A stretch of DNA of 51,027 nt from Oscillospiraceae bacterium (lineage in GTDB: Bacteria > Bacillota > Clostridia > Oscillospirales > Acutalibacteraceae). How positions within the stretch are numbered: the first letter of the stretch is position 1; each line of letters starts with the position of its first letter. Positions 41,033-49,024 of this stretch are shown here, in pieces. The translations under genes were made by a program, and so were the position numbers. Location of the stretch: the NCBI GenBank assembly GCA_015065785.1, contig SVPR01000016.1, positions 1-51,027 on the forward strand, in the 5' to 3' direction. The notes under the pieces are model-generated. The model saw nothing but the letters and a program-made list of their open reading frames with translations. It did no database searches and had not been told where the DNA came from.

Positions 41033-41962
41033 GTGGGTAGCTTGAACAAGAAAAAAGCATTGTTAATAACAAACCCTTGCTCCGGGGTTGATCGCAAACG
41101 AGTCGATTCTTGGGAAATAATTGATAAATTATCTTCTGCCAATTTCGATTTTACTGTTGAAGCAACAAAGGGCCCGAACGATGCCACTGCAATTGTTAAA
41201 GAAAAGGGTAATAATTATGATATTATTATTTGCTGTGGCGGTGACGGAACTCTTAACGAAACAATAAATGGTATTTTAGCACTCGATAAAAGAGTACCTG
41301 TCGGCTATATTCCCTCCGGCTCAACAAATGACCTTGCAAGCACCCTTGGTATTTCTGTTGGCGTAGGTCCTGCTGCGGATATGATTTTAAGCAACAAGAC
41401 TAATGGTTACGATGTTGGCTTATTTCAGGGAAGATATTTTAATTATATTGCATCCTTCGGCGCTGCAACTGATCTTTCATATACAACACCGCAAAAGTGG
41501 AAAAACAGATTCGGTCATAACGCCTATGTGTTCTACGGAGTAGGTGTACGGTTAATTCCTATGTTAGCGGGCTTCAGACCTACATATATGAAAATCGAAT
41601 ATGACGGTGGCGTGGTTGAAGATAATTTCTATTTTGGCGCTATTTCCAACACAACCTCAGTTGCCGGTATCTTTAAATATGACGACATTAAGCTCAATGA
41701 CGGATATTTTGAGCTTCTGTTAGTAAGAGGTCTTAAAAGAAATTTAGATGCGTTAGGCATATTAAATAAAATTATTCGTAAGGATTACAGTGGCGACAAC
41801 ATTATTTTCACTAAGACGAAAAAGGTTAAAATCACCTGCGACAAAAAGGTTGCCTGGACCCTTGACGGTGAGTTTGGTGGCGAGCACGGCAATGTAGAAA
41901 TTAATGTTCTTAGCAATGCTTATGATATTTATTCTGACAACGACAACTTATTTGTACGATAA
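41033..41962 (+). CDS. Diacylglycerol/lipid kinase family protein
   Basis: A protein of about 309 residues. The N-terminus KALLITNPCSGVDRKR and the nucleotide-binding DIIICCGGDGTLNETINGIL are the DAGK/YegS/DgkB signatures; PVGYIPSGSTNDLASTLGI follows (GTxND variant GSTND). The C-terminal beta domain contains VAWTLDGEFGGEHGNVEI, the usual LDGE motif. Such kinases phosphorylate diacylglycerol or similar lipids. The start is a GTG at 41033 or a TTG at 41042; no strong binding site decides. It follows the GH95-like gene in the same operon. Confidence 0.9.
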   Translation: MGSLNKKKALLITNPCSGVDRKRVDSWEIIDKLSSANFDFTVEATKGPNDATAIVKEKGNNYDIIICCGGDGTLNETINGILALDKRVPVGYIPSGSTNDLASTLGISVGVGPAADMILSNKTNGYDVGLFQGRYFNYIASFGAATDLSYTTPQKWKNRFGHNAYVFYGVGVRLIPMLAGFRPTYMKIEYDGGVVEDNFYFGAISNTTSVAGIFKYDDIKLNDGYFELLLVRGLKRNLDALGILNKIIRKDYSGDNIIFTKTKKVKITCDKKVAWTLDGEFGGEHGNVEINVLSNAYDIYSDNDNLFVR

Positions 41963-42067
41963 ATTCATAACAGATTTAATAGCAGAAATAAAAATCATTC
42001 ATCATTTGTAAGCCAGACGACTTCACTATTCATTTAAAAGACAATTATTTTCATATATGTGATAATT

Positions 42068-44233
42068 TTACACATCTATAAATGTTCTTTCAATGACATT
42101 ATCCTGAAGCTCTGCATCAAGCTCTACAAAATAATCACTGTAGCCACCGACACGAACTATAAGATTTCGGTGATTTTCGGGATGTTCTTTTGCCTGGAGT
42201 AAATCATCAGGGGAAACAACAGTAACGGTGTATTGTTGACCACCATTTGCAAAATAAGCTTTTGCAAGAGCAATAAATGAAGCTTTACCTTTTTCGCTAC
42301 CAAACATCTTCTTTTCAAACTTATTCTGGAAGACAAATCCACTACAAGCATCAAAGTGATTAAACTTTAAAACAGATTTTATCTGTGCAGTAGGTCCGTG
42401 TGTGTCACGACCCGGTGTTGCGGCAATACTGTCTGCAAGAAGTGGCTCACCCTTAAGCTTTCCGTTAGGGAGTGCTGCAGTCTGGCGTCCATAGTCGGCG
42501 GCACGGTTGAATGTACTGCAGCCGCCTGTGAACACACCCCCTCTGTATGTATTATTGCGTTTAAGAACAGTAAAGAAGCGATTTAAAACACGAGCAGTTA
42601 TATCGTCAACCGCTTCAATATCATTACCGAATTTTTCACAATTTCTAAAATTGTGATGGAGTTTTTCATATCCCTCAAAGTTTTTATTCAGTGCGACAAT
42701 TAGCTCTTCCATTGTGTATTTCTTTTCATCATAAACGAGCTTTTTTATAGCATAAAGACTGTCACCGGTGTCGGCAATACCCTCAGCTAAAATCTGCCCG
42801 TGATTGTAAAGCGGACCACCGTTTCTGTAATCGCGACCTTTTTCAAGACAGCCTGCTATAAGACAGGAGCGAAGTGGGTGAGGCTCGAATACTCCTCGCA
42901 TTTGTTGATATCTGTTAGCACTACTACATGAATTGTAGGTTACAAACTCGAGCTGGTCCAAAAAAGCTTTTTCAAATCTCTCATATGTGGTGAATGTTAC
43001 AGGGTCGCCGGTTTCAATAGAAATCTTTTTACCGGTCATAGCATCCACACCATTATGCAGAGTAAATTCAAGGCATTTTGTAAAAACAACTTCACCATCT
43101 TCAAGACCCATATGGCTCTTGCCGAGAATGTCAATCTGATTACAACCATTCATACAGTAATCGTGACTGTCTTCTGGTGGAATACCAATCTTTTCAAGGG
43201 CTACGCAAACCACATCGTCATTATATAATGCAGGAAGTCCTGTTCCTGTTGCGAGTGTATCGGCAATAGCATTCCATAACTTATCTGGTGTGTTTCTGTG
43301 AACACGACAGGTGAGGTTAGGAGTGTTATAGCCTTTTTTTCTTACCATTTCTAAAATATCGTATGTAAGCTCGTTACTTTCATCGTTCCAGCTTTCATCA
43401 CTTCCGGAAATACAAAGATTCCAGGAGCGATGGTCGTGGAAGTAATCCCACAATCTGCTGAGCAAGTCAATTATTTCTTCTTTGCTTTCTGTTTTAGAAT
43501 ATGCAGGGTACATATACTGGTCAAATCGTCCCGGTGAATCACTTCCGTCAAGGGCGAATATGAGCATAAATGAGCACATAGCAGATGTAAAGTCGTAAGC
43601 AGGTTTCTTGGGTACTGTATGGAATGCTTTTGCCATACGGAGATAAAATGCCTTGTCTTGTTCACTTTCGCATTCTTCTGCTCTCCCTAGTGCTTCTTCG
43701 TGGTATCTTTCACCCAAAATATCTATTGCATCAAGAGTGTAAGAGCACGAACGATAAAACCACGCTTCGTCCGGGTGCCTATCACGATTTTCAGCGATAA
43801 TTGTGCGAATGTTGTCTGTACCGAAATTTATAATTCTTCCGTAATCAGGGTTAGAGTGACCACCCCAACCACCGCCCCAATGGGCACCTGAATCGTTGAG
43901 TGCATCAGTAATTTCAGAGTTAAGTAATTTTGATTTATTTCTTAATATGTTTATTTCCTGAATATATTTTTTAAGTGTTTCCTTGTGCTCAGGGCATTCT
44001 TCTGCTAATTTTAAAATATTTTCATCCGAAAACCAGAGTCCCTCAGAAGGAGAGTAACCTGAGCTGCCGCTTTCTGTTACAAATGTAGTTTCAGGGAGTA
44101 ACTGACGAGAAAATTTTATCGGGAGGTTTTTTGAAGCACAAAGAAGTGCAAGACCTACCCTCTCGCCGTGTTCAAGAGCTTCGTTCTCAAAATATCCGTA
44201 AAGAAATGGGTCGATTTGAGCTAAATTTTTCAT
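42068..44233 (-). CDS. Glycyl radical enzyme of uncertain reaction (PFL-like)
   Basis: A 721-residue glycyl radical enzyme, shorter than pyruvate formate-lyase or the diol and choline lyases. The glycyl loop is NLIVRVGGYSDYF with the radical at about Gly697. The active-site cysteine lies in DYCMNGCNQID, with Cys360 and Cys364. Dehydratase and lyase members read GCVEP and pyruvate formate-lyase reads CCVSP; here Gln366 takes the place of the catalytic Glu and no Pro follows. The N-terminal half keeps the barrel pattern (GAHWGGGWGGHSNPDYGR, RFDQYMYPAYS). An AGAGG site precedes the ATG. The activase gene is 19 bp upstream. The substrate is not known. Confidence 0.88.
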   Translation of the reverse strand: MKNLAQIDPFLYGYFENEALEHGERVGLALLCASKNLPIKFSRQLLPETTFVTESGSSGYSPSEGLWFSDENILKLAEECPEHKETLKKYIQEINILRNKSKLLNSEITDALNDSGAHWGGGWGGHSNPDYGRIINFGTDNIRTIIAENRDRHPDEAWFYRSCSYTLDAIDILGERYHEEALGRAEECESEQDKAFYLRMAKAFHTVPKKPAYDFTSAMCSFMLIFALDGSDSPGRFDQYMYPAYSKTESKEEIIDLLSRLWDYFHDHRSWNLCISGSDESWNDESNELTYDILEMVRKKGYNTPNLTCRVHRNTPDKLWNAIADTLATGTGLPALYNDDVVCVALEKIGIPPEDSHDYCMNGCNQIDILGKSHMGLEDGEVVFTKCLEFTLHNGVDAMTGKKISIETGDPVTFTTYERFEKAFLDQLEFVTYNSCSSANRYQQMRGVFEPHPLRSCLIAGCLEKGRDYRNGGPLYNHGQILAEGIADTGDSLYAIKKLVYDEKKYTMEELIVALNKNFEGYEKLHHNFRNCEKFGNDIEAVDDITARVLNRFFTVLKRNNTYRGGVFTGGCSTFNRAADYGRQTAALPNGKLKGEPLLADSIAATPGRDTHGPTAQIKSVLKFNHFDACSGFVFQNKFEKKMFGSEKGKASFIALAKAYFANGGQQYTVTVVSPDDLLQAKEHPENHRNLIVRVGGYSDYFVELDAELQDNVIERTFIDV

Positions 44234-44252
44234 AGATAAACCTCTTTTGAAT

Positions 44253-45152
44253 TTACTTCGATACTCTAATGTCTATATTGTGAGAGTTGAAAAGTGATAC
44301 CCAGCGTGATATTTCTTCATCGCTCGCATTGTCGTGAATATATGTAGGAGTTTTTCCTATCTTTTGGGATTTACCAGTACCAAGAGTGTGGTAAGGCATT
44401 ATTTCTACATATCTGTATCGCCCCTTGTTTGCATTCAGAAACGATGCCAGCATAGCGATTTCTTCGTCGCTATCGTTGCAATCAGGAATCATAGGCAATC
44501 GTATAATAATATCAGCACCTCTGTCCATAAGATATTGAAGATTTGACATAATACGAGAATTATCTGCTCCTGTAAGTTCCTTGTGGCGAACAGAATCAAT
44601 GCATTTTATATCAAACAGAAATGTTGTGCCAAGGCCCGCACATTCCCTGTAAAATTCACGCGAACCAATACCACAGGTCTCTATAGCAAGTGAAATTTCG
44701 GCGTCCTTTGCAAGACTGAGAAGCTCTGATGTAAAGCCTGCCTGATATGACGGCTCACCACCGGTAACGGTAATTCCCCCACCAGATGTATCGTAGAACA
44801 TCTTGTCTTTCATAACCTCATTGAGAACTTCTATGGCGGTCATTTCTTTACCAATAATTTCATTGGCATCATTAAGGCAGACTTCTGCACACTTGCCACA
44901 TTTCGTACATTTTTCACGCTTGATTTTTAAAATGCCATTCTCAATTGCTCGTGCGGAGCAAACTTTAAGGCATCTGCCGCATAGTGAGCATTTTTGTTTG
45001 TCAAATGAAAGAGATTGAGGCTTCTCAAGACTTTCAGGATTGTGGCACCAGACACATTTGAGCGGGCAACCTTTTAAAAATACACAAGTGCGGATACCAT
45101 CGCCATCGTGAATGCAAAATTTTTGTATGTTGAATACAATTCCCGTTTTCAT
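44253..45152 (-). CDS. Glycyl radical enzyme activase (radical SAM)
   Basis: A 299-residue radical SAM activase. The cluster motif CX3CX2C is Cys29, Cys33, Cys36 in KGCPLKCVWCHNPES. Two extra 4Fe-4S clusters follow: CSLCGRCLKVC and CTKCGKCAEVC. SAM-binding GGGITVTGGEP is near residue 125, and MPYHTLGTGK near the end. It generates the glycyl radical on the downstream enzyme; the two genes form an operon. GGTGAG precedes the ATG, and a TTGTAA-17-TATACT promoter lies about 75 bp upstream. Confidence 0.93.
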   Translation of the reverse strand: MKTGIVFNIQKFCIHDGDGIRTCVFLKGCPLKCVWCHNPESLEKPQSLSFDKQKCSLCGRCLKVCSARAIENGILKIKREKCTKCGKCAEVCLNDANEIIGKEMTAIEVLNEVMKDKMFYDTSGGGITVTGGEPSYQAGFTSELLSLAKDAEISLAIETCGIGSREFYRECAGLGTTFLFDIKCIDSVRHKELTGADNSRIMSNLQYLMDRGADIIIRLPMIPDCNDSDEEIAMLASFLNANKGRYRYVEIMPYHTLGTGKSQKIGKTPTYIHDNASDEEISRWVSLFNSHNIDIRVSK

Positions 45153-45223
45153 TTTATGCTCACCAACTTTCTGAGTTACTCAATTGACTTGTTATATGGC
45201 AGAACTGCTCCCAGTCGATTCAA

Positions 45224-45252
45224 AGTATATCATAAATTACTAACCTTTACAA
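45224..45252 (-). promoter_or_regulatory. Promoter of the glycyl radical enzyme operon
   Basis: Reverse-strand TTGTAA (45247-45252) and TATACT (45224-45229) with a 17-bp spacer. A leader of about 65 nt follows, with a small ACTG/CAGT hairpin. Confidence 0.75.
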
Positions 45253-45290
45253 TCGTTTTTAATTCTCAGAAAAATATACAAGTAAAATAA

Positions 45291-45459
45291 AAACCTACGA
45301 CAACAACGGTCAGAAACATTGTCGCCTTGCTTCGTTACTCACTCGCAACGCTCTGTGTTTCTTCCTCTCGAAACCCTGCCTTCATCTGCCACTGGCAGCG
45401 GCAGGGCTTCGAGCAGTTAACAGCCGACTCGTCTGCCGTAAACAAGTTGTCGTAAGTTT
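45291..45459. repeat. Inverted-repeat element with tRNA-Asn-like fragments
   Basis: AAACCTACGACAAC (45291-45304) is inverted as GTTGTCGTAAGTTT (45446-45459), one mismatch. Inside, TCGAAACCCTGCC (45368-45380) pairs with GGCAGGGCTTCGA (45400-45412), enclosing TGCCA/TGGCA. The element is richer in GC than its surroundings. AACCTACGACAAC and, 111 bp later, GTTAACAGCCGA both occur in the same order and orientation in the tRNA-Asn gene at 50435-50510, where only 3 bp separate them. No gene is visible here. Confidence 0.5.
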
Positions 45460-45478
45460 AAGCTCTAATTAAAAAGCC

Positions 45479-45514
45479 AAAAAAATACACACCCGATTGG
45501 GTGTGTATTTTTTT
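45479..45514. terminator. 16-bp perfect bidirectional terminator
   Basis: AAAAAAATACACACCC pairs with GGGTGTGTATTTTTTT around GATT. It follows the four-helix-bundle gene on the reverse strand. Confidence 0.9.
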
Positions 45515-45522
45515 GTATTTAT

Positions 45523-45539
45523 GTAACAAAAATCAAACT
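45523..45539. repeat. 17-bp direct repeat, copy 1
   Basis: GTAACAAAAATCAAACT, identical to 46174-46190. Both copies stand just after a strong hairpin terminator and flank the four-helix-bundle gene and its hairpin array. Confidence 0.7.
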
Positions 45540-45554
45540 ACTTAATTATGAGGC

Positions 45555-45911
45555 TTATTTCATATTTTCTTTTGCGGTGTTGATAGATTTTATCAACAAA
45601 ACTCTAATAGTTGAACATAGTCTATTAAGATATTTATATTCTTCATCTGTAATAGCCTCAGTTTTATATAACATTTCAATCCATTTACCTGTTTCTGAAG
45701 CTTCTTTAAGTGAAATTTGAAGTTTTGCAATAAAATCAGCTCTGCCGTGAGCATACTTACTCTCTGCGATATTCGCACAAATACTTGTTGCACTTCTGTT
45801 GATTTGATTCGAAATTACATTTTCTCCCTGCTTTTTCAAAACTTTGCACATATTTAAAACATCAACAGATAATTGCATTGATAAATCGCCAAGCTTATCT
45901 TCTTTCTTCAT
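45555..45911 (-). CDS. Four-helix-bundle protein (23S rRNA IVS-type)
   Basis: A protein of about 118 residues, all helical. The signature VISNQINRSATSICANIAES with KYAHGRADFIAKLQISLKEASETGKWIEML is that of the four-helix-bundle/23S rRNA intervening-sequence protein family, related in fold to the Avd accessory protein of diversity-generating retroelements. I start at 45911, where GGAG lies 7 bp upstream. A promoter lies at 45935-45963. It sits between identical 17-bp repeats and beside arrays of small palindromes, and is not inside an rRNA gene. Its function is unknown in this family; a nucleic-acid role is plausible. Confidence 0.88.
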   Translation of the reverse strand: MKKEDKLGDLSMQLSVDVLNMCKVLKKQGENVISNQINRSATSICANIAESKYAHGRADFIAKLQISLKEASETGKWIEMLYKTEAITDEEYKYLNRLCSTIRVLLIKSINTAKENMK

Positions 45912-45934
45912 AAACACACTCCAATCACAAGTTA

Positions 45935-45963
45935 ATTATAGCACAAGAAACTAACTTTTACAA
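45935..45963 (-). promoter_or_regulatory. Promoter of the four-helix-bundle gene
   Basis: Reverse-strand TTGTAA (45958-45963) and TATAAT (45935-45940) with a 17-bp spacer. Confidence 0.75.
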
Positions 45964-45971
45964 TCCGTTTG

Positions 45972-46133
45972 TGCGTAGCGCAACTTCATTACGCAGTACT
46001 TCATTGCATAGCACTTCATTTATCGCAAGATAACTTCATTCATTTATGTCCTTACAATGAAGTTCAAGTAAACTTGAAATGAAGTTTTCTCCCGTTAGTC
46101 GAAAAAAGAAGTTATGTCCTGCGGACATAAATG
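45972..46133. repeat. Array of small palindromes separated by ACTTCAT/ATGAAGT
   Basis: ACTTCAT occurs at 45983, 45998, 46013 and 46033, and its reverse complement ATGAAGT at 46057 and 46079. Between the copies are short units, most of them self-complementary: TGCG-TAG-CGCA, TGC-ATA-GCA-like, TTATC/GATAA and TCAAGT/ACTTGA. TTATGTCC-TGC-GGACATAA (about 46112-46130) follows, flanked by degenerate copies of the word. It lies upstream of the promoter of the four-helix-bundle gene and is unlikely to be in its transcript. Confidence 0.75.
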
Positions 46134-46167
46134 AAAAAATCCAAGTCTTTCGACTTGGATTTTTTGT
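46134..46167. terminator. Bidirectional terminator
   Basis: AAAAAATCCAAGTC pairs with GACTTGGATTTTTT around TTTC, with A/T tails on both sides. Confidence 0.85.
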
Positions 46168-46173
46168 GTATTG

Positions 46174-46190
46174 GTAACAAAAATCAAACT
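46174..46190. repeat. 17-bp direct repeat, copy 2
   Basis: GTAACAAAAATCAAACT, identical to 45523-45539, 651 bp apart. Confidence 0.7.
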
Positions 46191-46204
46191 GTTTTAACAT
46201 TATC

Positions 46205-46312
46205 AATTCCGTAAGGAATTACATATCATCAACCCGACTACAATACACACTTCGTGTGATGAGATGCGCCTACGGCGATTATATACGCGCTGAAGCGTGA
46301 TGTTATACCAAT
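46205..46312. repeat. Second array of small palindromes with GATGA/GATTAT spacers
   Basis: AATTCC-GTA-AGGAATT (about 46205), CACAC-TTC-GTGTG (about 46246), CGCC-TAC-GGCG (about 46267) and CGC-GCTGAA-GCG (about 46286) follow each other, separated by GATGA, GATTATAT or GATGTTAT. No gene is visible. Confidence 0.6.
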
Positions 46313-46327
46313 CCTACCGGTTTAGAT

Positions 46328-46360
46328 AAAAAACTCTCGTTGCGAAGAACGAGAGTTTTT
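46328..46360. terminator. Terminator after the AriB-like gene
   Basis: AAAAACTCTCGTT pairs with AACGAGAGTTTTT around GCGAAG. It lies about 40 bp beyond the stop codon at 46399. Confidence 0.8.
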
Positions 46361-46398
46361 GAGCTCGTAGGACAAAATTGCAACTTTAATTAGCACAA

Positions 46399-47337
46399 TT
46401 ATACTGCTATATACGCACCGTATGTAGATGTCAAAAAAGCCTGTAATCTTATTGGAACTTCTCCCTCCCAATTAGGTGCCAAAGCGGTAATCCCTTGTGC
46501 TGGAGAGACAGCACATGTCGGAGATAGTTTCCCAGTTTTACCCAAAGAAGGAGCAAAAAAATCACCATTTAATCTCATGTGCTCTCCTAACTGCAGCATA
46601 AACAATAGAAACCATTTTCCTCTGACGAAATAGTTCTCTCCATACTCATCAAACTTCTTAACCTGCTGTTGAACCTCTTCGTCATCTTTATCAGATAAAT
46701 CCCATTTGTTATTTACTGCCTCTTGATTAGTAATATTTAAATTGACATAATCTGAATCATTAACAAATTCAAATGCGGGCTTATATTCTTTTAGGGCAAC
46801 ATCGGGATTATGCCTTTTTGCAACAACCGCCTTAGCCATAATTGGCTTCATCAATGCTTCAAAAACTGGCTTCATGCCTTCATATATATTTATCATATCA
46901 TCAATTTCTTTTTTGGAAGCTCGTGAAAATCCTTCAAAACGCTGCAACCACACTTTAAACATATGGGAATTACAAATATAATTCTCCACTGAATATTCGT
47001 CTGTCACAAATACATTTTCACCATATTCATGCGGTTGTTCGAGCCAAAAAGATAGATCTCGATCCACAAAAAAAGCGATTTGTTTAATATTGTATCTATC
47101 CCAATCAATCGACTGCTGAAGTTTTAAGACATTATTTTTACATCCTGCAATGATTTCTTCCAGCTCATATTCGTTATTTGAAATTTTTATTATAAACTGT
47201 CTATAAAAACTCGGATCTTCATCCCCCTCATAGAATGCAAAAATCTGTTTCTTTTTTGGATCATATCTATATAAAAATTCCATCCAAACTGGAGAATCAG
47301 ACAACAAGCTATCTTCTAATTCCTGCAATATAGACAT
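46399..47337 (-). CDS. DUF4435 TOPRIM-like effector, AriB-like (PARIS)
   Basis: A 312-residue protein of the DUF4435 family. The TOPRIM motifs are visible: FAFYEGDEDPSFYR with Glu37, and IAFFVDRDLSFW with Asp92 and Asp94. The adjacent VTDEYSVENYIC is also typical of DUF4435. In PARIS defence systems a DUF4435 TOPRIM protein (AriB) is held by an ATPase (AriA), is released when a phage anti-restriction protein is sensed, and then cuts host tRNA. Here it follows an AriA-like ATPase gene by 13 bp on the same strand. GAGGTG and AAAGG lie before the ATG. The assignment rests on motifs, size and gene order. Confidence 0.8.
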   Translation of the reverse strand: MSILQELEDSLLSDSPVWMEFLYRYDPKKKQIFAFYEGDEDPSFYRQFIIKISNNEYELEEIIAGCKNNVLKLQQSIDWDRYNIKQIAFFVDRDLSFWLEQPHEYGENVFVTDEYSVENYICNSHMFKVWLQRFEGFSRASKKEIDDMINIYEGMKPVFEALMKPIMAKAVVAKRHNPDVALKEYKPAFEFVNDSDYVNLNITNQEAVNNKWDLSDKDDEEVQQQVKKFDEYGENYFVRGKWFLLFMLQLGEHMRLNGDFFAPSLGKTGKLSPTCAVSPAQGITALAPNWEGEVPIRLQAFLTSTYGAYIAV

Positions 47338-47350
47338 CCTTTTACACCTC

Positions 47351-48715
47351 TTATTTTACAAATTCTTCCAAAGCATGAGCACACTTTTTCAAATCATTAT
47401 CAAAAACAAAAGGTGAGTGTGTAACAGATATAACTCCTGCACACTGACTTCCGTTAGCAAGATCTAATAAAAATCTTTTTTGCCACGGAACTGACAGAGA
47501 GAGTTCCGGCTCATCAATTAAAATAAGAGATTTAGCAAACGGAGATAAATACAAGTAACTAAAAATTGAAACGACTTGCTTTTCACCTGAAGATAATTGT
47601 TCTAATTTGATTTCTCGCTTCTTTTCTCCTTTATCCACGTAAATATTATATGAATATTCTTTTTCATCGTATTCAAATTTTTTGTTTACTAAATAGCCAT
47701 TACAAGCATCGAAAAAGTTTAAAATACCTCTCTCATTTTCACGCAATTGCTGATATCTATCATAGAGCATCGAATAAAAATAATATACGATTTGATCGTA
47801 TGTCTGGCGCTTAGGCGCAGACTTTTTTATTCGCACTAACTGGTCTTTTATTTGCTCACTTTCTTCAGCAGAAAGAACATTTTCATTTATGCTGCCGAAA
47901 ACATTTTCTATAGACTCCTTAGATAAAATATCTTCGTTAAACTCAACCGAATCACTAATCTTACTTAGAATTCCTTTAAAGCACTGATAATTCAATCTTG
48001 ATGCACTTATATCTGCTTTTCTCTTGATATTTTCCAGCGAACGTTGAATGAAAAATTCAACATCATCCATGCCCGTTTTTGCAATTTCTATTGATTGGTC
48101 CTCTAGATAACCAAATTCTCTTACACGCGCATTAATAGGTCTTCTCGAATAACCTCTTTCATTAACATAGCCCAATCTTTTTTCTACTCTTCTATATGTG
48201 GGCAGATACATTATATTAAAATCGATTTTATCTTTAATTGCTTTTGTATATTCAGATAACATTTCCGATTCAACTTCATCAATTTTTTCTTTAATCTGTG
48301 CATATATTTGCGAATCCGAATAATCATATTCATCCAACATTTCAAGAATCAAATCATAAGATATATCACGCCCAGAAATATTGGATCGTTCTGATAAATG
48401 TCGTCTAACCACCATTGGCAAATCACCAAATAATTCTGAATGGGAGTTAACAATCAACTTTTGTGCAACTAATATCTTTTCTTTTTCAATCTCTACACAA
48501 GAGTTATCAGAAAATAAGATTTTGATACTCGAAAAATCTTCGGTGGATAACTGAGACCATCTACATGCAAGCACTTCATATAGCATTCTCAAAATTGTTG
48601 TTTTACCGCTACCGTTTTCTCCAACAAGAATAAGATTCTTCTTGTCCAAATCAAATTCTACCTTTTTTTCTCCCCAAAGATCTAAAATCGTGATTTTTGC
48701 AAGTTGACCAATCAT
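47351..48715 (-). CDS. AAA/ABC-type ATPase, AriA-like (PARIS)
   Basis: A protein of about 454 residues. Walker A is VGENGSGKTT at residues 31-40, a Q-loop-like stretch and a long helical insert follow, then the ABC signature LSSGEKQVVSIFSYL, Walker B SLILIDEPELSLS and the H-loop VISVTHSPFVFD. This is the SMC/ABC-type AAA_15/AAA_21 class found in OLD, Gabija and PARIS systems. Pairing with a DUF4435 protein and the length close to 450 point to AriA. I start at the ATG at 48715, with AAAGGTG 7 bp upstream, rather than at a TTG at 48733. Confidence 0.82.
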   Translation of the reverse strand: MIGQLAKITILDLWGEKKVEFDLDKKNLILVGENGSGKTTILRMLYEVLACRWSQLSTEDFSSIKILFSDNSCVEIEKEKILVAQKLIVNSHSELFGDLPMVVRRHLSERSNISGRDISYDLILEMLDEYDYSDSQIYAQIKEKIDEVESEMLSEYTKAIKDKIDFNIMYLPTYRRVEKRLGYVNERGYSRRPINARVREFGYLEDQSIEIAKTGMDDVEFFIQRSLENIKRKADISASRLNYQCFKGILSKISDSVEFNEDILSKESIENVFGSINENVLSAEESEQIKDQLVRIKKSAPKRQTYDQIVYYFYSMLYDRYQQLRENERGILNFFDACNGYLVNKKFEYDEKEYSYNIYVDKGEKKREIKLEQLSSGEKQVVSIFSYLYLSPFAKSLILIDEPELSLSVPWQKRFLLDLANGSQCAGVISVTHSPFVFDNDLKKCAHALEEFVK

Positions 48716-49024
48716 AATAAAACACCTTTCCAAATATAACTATCTCATAACATATAATATTATGCTTATTTTAGAAAAACATATGTAAAACAAAAAACAA
48801 TGTTTAATCTAGTTCTTTATATCATTGTATCATAAAAACCTACAATATTCTACACAATATTGTAAAAATAACAACCATATCAAATATTTTATTAATAATC
48901 TTATGTTATACTATTGCTTTATCACATCATATCAATCACATCAGCTGAATATTAATCATCTATTTATATTCCTATTTCACCTATCAATCACCTACTTCAA
49001 CGCCTACCTTATCAGCTTTCAGGT

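Noticed and set aside
45291..45459. Functional tRNA-Asn gene with an intron
   Set aside because: The acceptor and T-arm stems are missing and bacterial tRNA-Asn introns of this kind are not expected; only fragments match.
45555..45911. Ribosomal intervening sequence inside a 23S gene
   Set aside because: The protein family fits, but no 23S sequence surrounds it; the only 23S fragment is at the right edge of the window.
45972..46312. CRISPR array
   Set aside because: Repeats are only 7 bp, units are palindromic and of unequal length, and no cas gene is near.
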